The notes under the pieces are model-generated. The model did no database searches, was not told where the DNA came from, and was given only the letters and a program-made list of their open reading frames with translations. Below, piece by piece: positions 1-4,525 of a stretch of 7,001 nt of DNA. The position numbers were made by a program, and so were the translations under genes. The stretch comes from Cryomorphaceae bacterium. GTDB lineage: Bacteria; Bacteroidota; Bacteroidia; Flavobacteriales; Schleiferiaceae. Every line of letters begins with the position of its first letter. Position 1 is the first letter of the stretch. The DNA lies in the NCBI GenBank assembly GCA_013911625.1, contig JACESW010000067.1, positions 1-7,001 on the forward strand. Reading direction: 5' to 3'.

Positions 1-230
1 CCTTTGATGATTGTTCCGGCTTCAACCGCTAGAGTTACACCTGCATCGACTACTACACGTCCTTCAAGGATGTAAATGGAGTCAGCGCTCCAAGTTTCAT
101 TTGCAGAAATCAAGCCTGATTTCGTTACCAATACTGATGGGTCAACGGGATCAGTACCGCCTCCGCCACCATTACATGCGGCAAGTAAAGTAGCAGCTGC
201 CGCGAATGCCATGAGTTTGTTAAATTTCAT
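1..230 (-). CDS. Lipoprotein, N-terminal part (runs off window)
   Basis: Reading the minus strand from ATG at 230-228 gives 76 complete codons, open to the window edge. The start MKFNKLMAFAAAATLLAAC is a clear lipoprotein signal: Lys at 2 and 5, a hydrophobic stretch at about 6-17, and the lipobox LAAC with Cys19 as the lipidated residue. A flexible linker follows (five Gly, then TDPVDP). From about residue 48 the chain becomes short alternating strands with Gly turns (ILEGRVVVDAGVTL, EAGTIIKG). This resembles the first coils of right-handed beta-helix proteins common among Bacteroidota surface lipoproteins. It is expected in the outer membrane or on the cell surface; no enzymatic role can be given from this fragment. 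It diverges from the two-component genes across a region with phased repeats, so it is a candidate target of that regulator. The lipoprotein call is strong; the beta-helix fold is a family impression. Confidence 0.85.
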   Translation of the reverse strand, partial: MKFNKLMAFAAAATLLAACNGGGGGTDPVDPSVLVTKSGLISANETWSADSIYILEGRVVVDAGVTLAVEAGTIIK

Positions 231-258
231 TGTTGTGTCTGTTTTATTTATGACACTG

Positions 259-266
259 TAAAAGAA
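259..266 (-). promoter_or_regulatory. Weak candidate -7 element for the lipoprotein gene
   Basis: On the minus strand this octamer reads TTCTTTTA, six of eight positions of the Bacteroidota -7 consensus TAnnTTTG. It lies about 10 bp downstream of the nearest GTTAA-type repeat (277-281) and about 28 bp upstream of the ATG. That is the spacing expected where an OmpR/PhoB-type activator replaces the upstream promoter element. No better match was seen between the repeats and the start codon. This is a weak call. Confidence 0.25.
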
Positions 267-276
267 GGTGACTATT

Positions 277-369
277 GTTAACTCGTCGTTAAGCAGTTGT
301 GAACCTTTGGTAAGGCTTGATGAAAGAATTTTTACGGCAATGTTACCAGACTGTTAAGTGCCTATTTAA
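277..369 (-). promoter_or_regulatory. Array of 11-bp phased GTTAA repeats, candidate response-regulator operator
   Basis: On the plus strand, GTTAA-like pentamers recur at helical spacing: GTTAA 277, GTTAA 288, GTGAA 299, GTAAG 310, then a weak unit (ATGAA 320), TTTAC 331, GTTAC 342, GTTAA 353 and TTTAA 365. The best blocks are 277-314 (four units at exactly 11 bp) and 331-357 (three units at exactly 11 bp). Read on the minus strand they are tandem TTAAC units pointing toward the lipoprotein gene. Tandem half-sites of this size at 11 bp are the known geometry of PhoB/PhoP-type (OmpR-family) sites; TTAACA tandems are known for Bacillus PhoP. The regulator encoded at 432-1124 belongs to that family, so it is the obvious candidate binder. 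Pattern seen directly; function inferred. Confidence 0.5.
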
Positions 370-404
370 CTAGCATTTCCACGAAAAGTGTATATTATAC
401 CACT

Positions 405-412
405 TACTTTTG
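405..412 (+). promoter_or_regulatory. Bacteroidota -7 promoter element for the two-component operon
   Basis: TACTTTTG matches the Bacteroidota primary sigma -7 consensus TAnnTTTG exactly and ends 19 bases before the ATG at 432. It predicts a very short 5' leader that is A-rich (CAAAAATAACACC) and lacks a Shine-Dalgarno, as is usual in this phylum. No TTG or TTTG -33 element is found 17-23 bp upstream, so transcription may need an activator or be weak. Confidence 0.6.
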
Positions 413-431
413 CCGTATCAAAAATAACACC

Positions 432-1124
432 ATGAAAGCAACAGGCGCAAAAATACTCTTAGTGGATGACGAACCGGATATCCTAGAGATTGTAGGATAT
501 AACTTGAAGAACGAAGGCTACCAGGTTTTTACTGCGTCTAGCGGTAGAGAAGGTGTAGCGATTGCAAAAGAAGTAAAGCCGGATCTTATTTTATTAGACG
601 TTATGATGCCGGAAATGGACGGTATCGAGGCATGTGATCAGATTCGTAAAGTGCCAGCGCTTGAAGGAATAATCATTGCATTTTTAACGGCACGCGGTGA
701 GGATTACTCTCAGGTAGCAGGATTCGAAGCTGGTGCGGACGACTATATTACAAAACCGGTCAAGCCAAAGGTGTTGACCTCTAGATTAAAAGCCTTGCTT
801 CGCCGCAGACCTACAGCAGAACAAGAGGTTCCTGAACGAATGAGTTTAGGAGATTTAGTCATTGACCCGGAGCGCTACCACATTGAACTTTCGGGTAAAG
901 TACTAGACCTTCCAAGAAAAGAATTTGAGTTATTGAGTTTACTCGCATCTAAACCAGGTAAAGTATTCCCAAGAGAGGAAATCATGGACCGCATATGGGG
1001 AACGGCGGTAATCGTTGGTGGTCGAACAATCGATGTACACATCAGAAAACTTCGTGAAAAAATTGGAGACGATCGAATCAAGACCGTAAAAGGTGTTGGG
1101 TATAAATTCGAAGTCCAAGACTAA
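432..1124 (+). CDS. OmpR/PhoB-family DNA-binding response regulator
   Basis: This 230-residue protein is a full-length two-domain response regulator. The receiver domain (about 6-122) has the acidic pair Asp12/Asp13 (LLVDDEPD), phosphoacceptor Asp56 (LLDVMMPEMDG), switch residues Thr86 and Tyr105, and Lys108 in the KP motif. The C-terminal winged-helix domain (about 136-228) shows LPRKEFELLSLLAS, the region before the recognition helix (FPREEIMDRIW), the recognition helix RTIDVHIRKLREKIG and the wing TVKGVGYKFE. Phosphorylation by the adjacent kinase should promote dimerisation and binding to tandem direct repeats. The start codon follows a perfect -7 promoter box by 19 bases. Its stop overlaps the kinase start by one base (TAATG), implying translational coupling. 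The closest family match is PhoB/PhoP, but no pst or phoU gene is visible, so a phosphate role is not shown. The divergent repeat array is a plausible target. Confidence 0.95.
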   Translation: MKATGAKILLVDDEPDILEIVGYNLKNEGYQVFTASSGREGVAIAKEVKPDLILLDVMMPEMDGIEACDQIRKVPALEGIIIAFLTARGEDYSQVAGFEAGADDYITKPVKPKVLTSRLKALLRRRPTAEQEVPERMSLGDLVIDPERYHIELSGKVLDLPRKEFELLSLLASKPGKVFPREEIMDRIWGTAVIVGGRTIDVHIRKLREKIGDDRIKTVKGVGYKFEVQD

Positions 1125-2143
1125 TGAGGATAGGACGACTTATTCCAGTTTCATTACTCTTAACGTTTATTATAACATTAATAGGTTATCTATTCATTCA
1201 ACTTAACAGTGCCTATCAAACTGTACCCGATGGGCTATGGCTTTTATCTTTTGCTCTTCTCGTTTTAGCCCTCATTTTGTTTACGATTTATACGAATATT
1301 ACGCGTCGTGTTCGTCGTATTCAGGAGCGAATAGAAGAAAGTGGCATGGATTCCATTTCTAAAACTGATAAAACAATGACGCTCAATATGCTGGAGGTAG
1401 CTGTAAGCGAATGGACCGCCAAGCAAGCTCGGCTTGTAAAAGAGTTAGAAGGTCGTGAAGAATTTCGCCGCGAGTATATGGGAAATGTGAGCCACGAGCT
1501 CAAAACGCCTATCTTCAATATTCAAGGATATATTTTGACCTTGTTAGACGGTGCATTGGATGATCCCAAAATCGCTTCTAAATTTTTAAAACGCGCCGCT
1601 AAATCAGTCGATCGTATGACTTCACTGATTAAGGATATGGATGTTCTTTCTAAGGTAGAAACTGGCCAATACGATATTCGACTAGAGCCCGTACAGCTTA
1701 AATTACTCATAGAAGATACATTACAGGGTGTAGAATCCTATGCTCGTAAAAATGACGCCAACATAAGCGTAGATTTTCAGGTCGATGAACGTACCGATGT
1801 TTTGTGCGATACTGCCCGCATAGAACAGGTCTTGGACAATCTCATTGTCAACTCAATTAAGTACAGCGATGGAGAAAAAAAGGTGGCTATTGCCATTATT
1901 GATCTCGAAAATAAAGTGCAAATCTCAGTGAAAGACAACGGTTTCGGTATTCCGGAAAAAGACCAGGGTCGAATCTTCGAAAGATTCTACAGGGTAGATA
2001 AGGCAAGGACTAGAGACGCCGGTGGCTCGGGTTTAGGACTCTCTATTGTTAAGCACATTATCGACCGTCACAATCAAACCATTATGGTTCAATCAAAGGA
2101 AGGAGAAGGGACGACATTTAAGTTCACTTTGAACAAGGCATAA
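1124..2143 (+). CDS. PhoR-like membrane sensor histidine kinase
   Basis: This 339-residue protein is the kinase partner of the preceding regulator. Two membrane segments (about 7-27 and 38-57) enclose only about ten periplasmic residues, so there is no real extracytoplasmic sensor domain. A basic segment (TRRVRRIQERIEE) and a likely coiled-coil linker lead to the dimerisation/phosphotransfer domain, with phosphoacceptor His124 in NVSHELKTP. The ATP-binding domain (about 190-339) has the N box with Asn239 and Asn243 (DNLIVNSIKYS), the G1 box DNGFGIP (271-277), the F box RIFERFYRVD and the G2 box GGSGLGLSI (300-308). All catalytic motifs are intact. No PAS or HAMP domain is recognisable. The architecture resembles the short PhoR-type kinases of Bacteroidota. 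It is expected to autophosphorylate at His124 and pass phosphate to Asp56 of the regulator. With so small a loop, the signal is probably sensed in the membrane or through a partner protein. Confidence 0.94.
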   Translation: MRIGRLIPVSLLLTFIITLIGYLFIQLNSAYQTVPDGLWLLSFALLVLALILFTIYTNITRRVRRIQERIEESGMDSISKTDKTMTLNMLEVAVSEWTAKQARLVKELEGREEFRREYMGNVSHELKTPIFNIQGYILTLLDGALDDPKIASKFLKRAAKSVDRMTSLIKDMDVLSKVETGQYDIRLEPVQLKLLIEDTLQGVESYARKNDANISVDFQVDERTDVLCDTARIEQVLDNLIVNSIKYSDGEKKVAIAIIDLENKVQISVKDNGFGIPEKDQGRIFERFYRVDKARTRDAGGSGLGLSIVKHIIDRHNQTIMVQSKEGEGTTFKFTLNKA

Positions 2144-2169
2144 TCGTTTATAACCTCTTGATCGGGCGG

Positions 2170-2200
2170 TCTGCCTCACGCCTTATTCCCCGTATTTTTG
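2170..2200 (+). promoter_or_regulatory. Promoter of the tryptophan dioxygenase / M23 unit
   Basis: TATTTTTG at 2193-2200 is a perfect match to the Bacteroidota -7 box TAnnTTTG. TCTG at 2170-2173 lies 19 bp upstream and matches three of four bases of the -33 box TTTG, at the standard spacing. Predicted initiation a few bases after 2200 leaves a leader of roughly 20 nt before ATG 2225. The box includes the in-frame TTG at 2198-2200, which therefore cannot serve as start codon on this transcript. Confidence 0.65.
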
Positions 2201-2224
2201 AATCAAACCCAACTTATCGCCAAT

Positions 2225-3190
2225 ATGGAATGGAGTCCTGATTTGATGAAAAAACTTGAAGCGTTGCGCTCCAAGATCGAACAGACTGGTCAAGATTTTG
2301 AGACCTACGTCAACGGCTGGCAATTACAGCGTTTTCAGAACTATTGGGATTATATTCAGCTAGATACCCTGCTGAGTCTGCAACGCCCGGTGACTCAAGT
2401 TGAGGACGAACCCATTTTTATCATCTATCACCAGATCACGGAGTTGTATTTCAAACTTGCTCGCATTGAGATTGATGCTATCGCAAAAAACGAGGCCAAT
2501 ACGGTGGCCGATTTTACCGAGCGCATTCATCGAATCAACAGGTATTTCGGCGCGCTTAGGGGCAGCTTCGGTGTAATGGAGCTGGGGATGAAGAAAGAAG
2601 AATTCTTGGCCTTTAGAGATGCTCTCGCACCCGCCTCTGGATTTCAGAGTGTTCAGTACCGCATCATTGAGCTGGGTTGTGCCCCGCTTATAAACATTGT
2701 CAGTGAATCTCGCCGCGAGGAATTAGCGGATGCCTCTATTGAAGATCAGATGGATGGGATTTATTGGAAAAATGGTGCAACAAGAGAAGATAATGGCAAA
2801 CCTGCCTACACTGCTACCCAGTTCATGGACAAGTATTGGGACGACTTGCTCTTTACAGCAGAGGCCTACGAACATTGCAACATCTGGGTTCGGTTCCAAG
2901 AGTTAAAAACAAAAGCAAGCGACGATGAGCGCAAGCAACTCGAAGATGCCTTACGCGCTTTGGATTTGAATATTAATGTGAATTGGCCCCTACAACATTA
3001 TAAAACGGCCGTTCGTTACTTATCGAAGAAGCCAACCGACATACCTGCGACCGGCGGTACCAACTGGCAGAAATACCTGCCACCGCGTTTTCAACGTAGA
3101 ATATTCTTCCCAGAATTGTGGACTGCTGAGCAGAAAGCCGAATGGGGCAAGAGTTGGGTGCACGCGGTGCTGGCTGAATTAGAATCGTAA
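2225..3190 (+). CDS. kynA: Tryptophan 2,3-dioxygenase
   Basis: The product is a cytoplasmic haem enzyme that opens the indole ring of L-tryptophan with O2 to give N-formylkynurenine, the first step of the kynurenine pathway. I start it at ATG 2225 (321 residues). The frame is open further upstream to a TTG at 2198, but that codon lies inside a perfect -7 promoter box. Counting from ATG 2225, the substrate-pocket helix has DEPIFIIYHQITELYFK with His69. The segment FRDALAPASGFQSVQYRIIE carries Arg131, equivalent to the residue that binds the substrate carboxylate. His258 in NWPLQHYKTAVRYL is the expected axial haem ligand. ATGGTNWQKYLPPRF and FFPELW close the family signature. Length and motifs agree with the Bacteroidota form of the family, with no missing core. 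The M23 gene follows after 6 bp, so the two are probably cotranscribed. No other kynurenine-pathway gene is in the window. Confidence 0.95.
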   Translation: MEWSPDLMKKLEALRSKIEQTGQDFETYVNGWQLQRFQNYWDYIQLDTLLSLQRPVTQVEDEPIFIIYHQITELYFKLARIEIDAIAKNEANTVADFTERIHRINRYFGALRGSFGVMELGMKKEEFLAFRDALAPASGFQSVQYRIIELGCAPLINIVSESRREELADASIEDQMDGIYWKNGATREDNGKPAYTATQFMDKYWDDLLFTAEAYEHCNIWVRFQELKTKASDDERKQLEDALRALDLNINVNWPLQHYKTAVRYLSKKPTDIPATGGTNWQKYLPPRFQRRIFFPELWTAEQKAEWGKSWVHAVLAELES

Positions 3191-3196
3191 GAATAC

Positions 3197-4429
3197 ATGA
3201 GTACAAAAAAGATTGCATGGGTGGCTATAGCCTCCATTTTTCTTGTCATAATCATTGCAGTAATCACCGCTAACCCGGAAGCTCCAGGTGTTTTAGCAGA
3301 TGAGGAGCCTGTGGTTGAGGAGCCCACCTTTTATTTGACCCTGCCGGCAGATACACTTCGTTTTGAATCGCACAAGATTGCTTCAGGGGAGAGCTTTGGC
3401 GCTTTGTTGGGTAAAAGAGGGATAAGTACTGCACAGATTTATAAGATAGCCGCAGCCGTCGAGGACGAGTTCAATGTACGCCGCATTCGTGCCGGTGTAG
3501 AGGTCCAATTCGCCACGGGCGACAGCTCGCTTTTCCCGTCCTATTTTATCTACCCGGAAAGCAAATTCGAGTATTGGATCATCGGTATTAACGACTCTGT
3601 ATTCGCGAAAAAAGTGGAGAAAGAGCGTGAAGTCCGTCGCCGTGAAATTAGCGGTACTATCGATGACGCCCTCTACCTAAGTGTGGGTCGTGCGGGTGGA
3701 ACTCAGGCGCTGGCCATGTCTTTGGTGGAAGTTTATGCGTGGACCATTGATTTCTTCCGCTTGCAAAAAGGCGACGCCTTCTCAGTGATTTACGAAGAGG
3801 AGTATGTGGACGATACCACCTATGTTGGTCTCAAGCGCGTTGTCGCTGCCAACCTTACCCATGTGGGTAATGACTTCTATGCGTTCCCGTACGAGAATGA
3901 ATTGGGCTTTGACGATTACTACGATGAGGAAGGCCGCAGTTTACGCAAGACCTTCTTGCGTGCACCACTGAACTTTACCCGCATTTCTTCGCGCTACAGC
4001 GGTCGTAGATTCCATCCGGTGCAAAAGCGTTGGAAGGCCCATTTAGGGACAGATTATGCCGCACCTACTGGCACACCAATTATGTCAACGGCAGACGGTG
4101 TCATTATTGCCGCTAAATACACATCAGCCAATGGTAATTATGTCAAGGTTCGCCACAACAGCACTTATACGACCCAGTATTTGCATATGAGCAAGATCAA
4201 GCCCGGCATCAAAAACGGTGTTCGCGTGAAGCAAGGAGATGTTATTGGTTACGTGGGTTCAACCGGACTGGCCACTGGGCCGCACGTATGTTACCGCTTC
4301 TGGGTAAACGACAAGCAGGTCGATCCGTACAAGCAAAAATTGCCAGATGCCAAACCGTTAGAGTCTGATCGTATGGAGGCGTATAAAAGCTACATGACTT
4401 CGCTCAAGCAGGAACTAGATGCGCTGTAA
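3197..4429 (+). CDS. Membrane-anchored M23-family peptidase-like protein
   Basis: This 410-residue protein has one N-terminal membrane segment (about 6-24) without a lipobox Cys, then a periplasmic region. Residues about 58-106 (HKIASGESFGALL, RIRAGVEVQF) look like a LysM/OapA-like module as found in MepM-type proteins. The C-terminal M23 domain (about 255-385) has HLGTDYAAPTGTPI with zinc ligands His282 and Asp286, QYLHMSKI with catalytic-type His330, and ATGPHVCYRFW with His363. The usual GPHLHFE motif has a second His as third zinc ligand; here that position is Cys365 (codon TGT, 4289-4291). Cys can bind zinc, so the protein may be an active peptidoglycan endopeptidase or a degenerate regulator of other hydrolases, as EnvC and NlpD are. 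It starts 6 bp after the dioxygenase stop and ends before a strong terminator. Family confident; catalysis uncertain. Confidence 0.9.
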   Translation: MSTKKIAWVAIASIFLVIIIAVITANPEAPGVLADEEPVVEEPTFYLTLPADTLRFESHKIASGESFGALLGKRGISTAQIYKIAAAVEDEFNVRRIRAGVEVQFATGDSSLFPSYFIYPESKFEYWIIGINDSVFAKKVEKEREVRRREISGTIDDALYLSVGRAGGTQALAMSLVEVYAWTIDFFRLQKGDAFSVIYEEEYVDDTTYVGLKRVVAANLTHVGNDFYAFPYENELGFDDYYDEEGRSLRKTFLRAPLNFTRISSRYSGRRFHPVQKRWKAHLGTDYAAPTGTPIMSTADGVIIAAKYTSANGNYVKVRHNSTYTTQYLHMSKIKPGIKNGVRVKQGDVIGYVGSTGLATGPHVCYRFWVNDKQVDPYKQKLPDAKPLESDRMEAYKSYMTSLKQELDAL

Positions 4430-4455
4430 GCCCTCGAAAATCCTGATTAAGAATT

Positions 4456-4485
4456 AAAAAAGGCGCCCTTCAGGGCGCCTTTTTT
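4456..4485. terminator. Bidirectional intrinsic terminator
   Basis: A perfect 7-bp GC stem, GGCGCCC (4462-4468) with GGGCGCC (4473-4479), encloses the loop TTCA. Six A precede it and six T follow it, so either strand gives a hairpin followed by a U-tract. It lies 26 bp after the M23 stop and 40 bp after the leuS stop on the other strand, and should end both convergent transcripts. Confidence 0.92.
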
Positions 4486-4525
4486 AGTGGGATTCAGCTT
4501 TACATTTTTTGCTCCTCCATTCGGA

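Noticed and set aside
11..261. Two short plus-strand frames at 11-193 and 76-261.
   Set aside because: They are antisense to the lipoprotein start, whose signal peptide and lipobox are convincing; neither short frame has a supporting motif.
390..400. An 11-base inverted repeat, GTATATTATAC, just upstream of the -7 box of the regulator gene.
   Set aside because: The arms are only 5 bp and AT-only apart from the ends, which is common by chance in AT-rich promoter DNA; it does not extend further.
2164..2182. A possible small hairpin between the kinase stop and the dioxygenase gene.
   Set aside because: The pairing is only three to four bases with no T-tract, and it overlaps the likely -33 element, so it is not a credible terminator or riboswitch.
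2973..3327. Two minus-strand frames of 81 and 78 codons spanning the dioxygenase-M23 junction.
   Set aside because: Both are antisense to real genes and show no family features.
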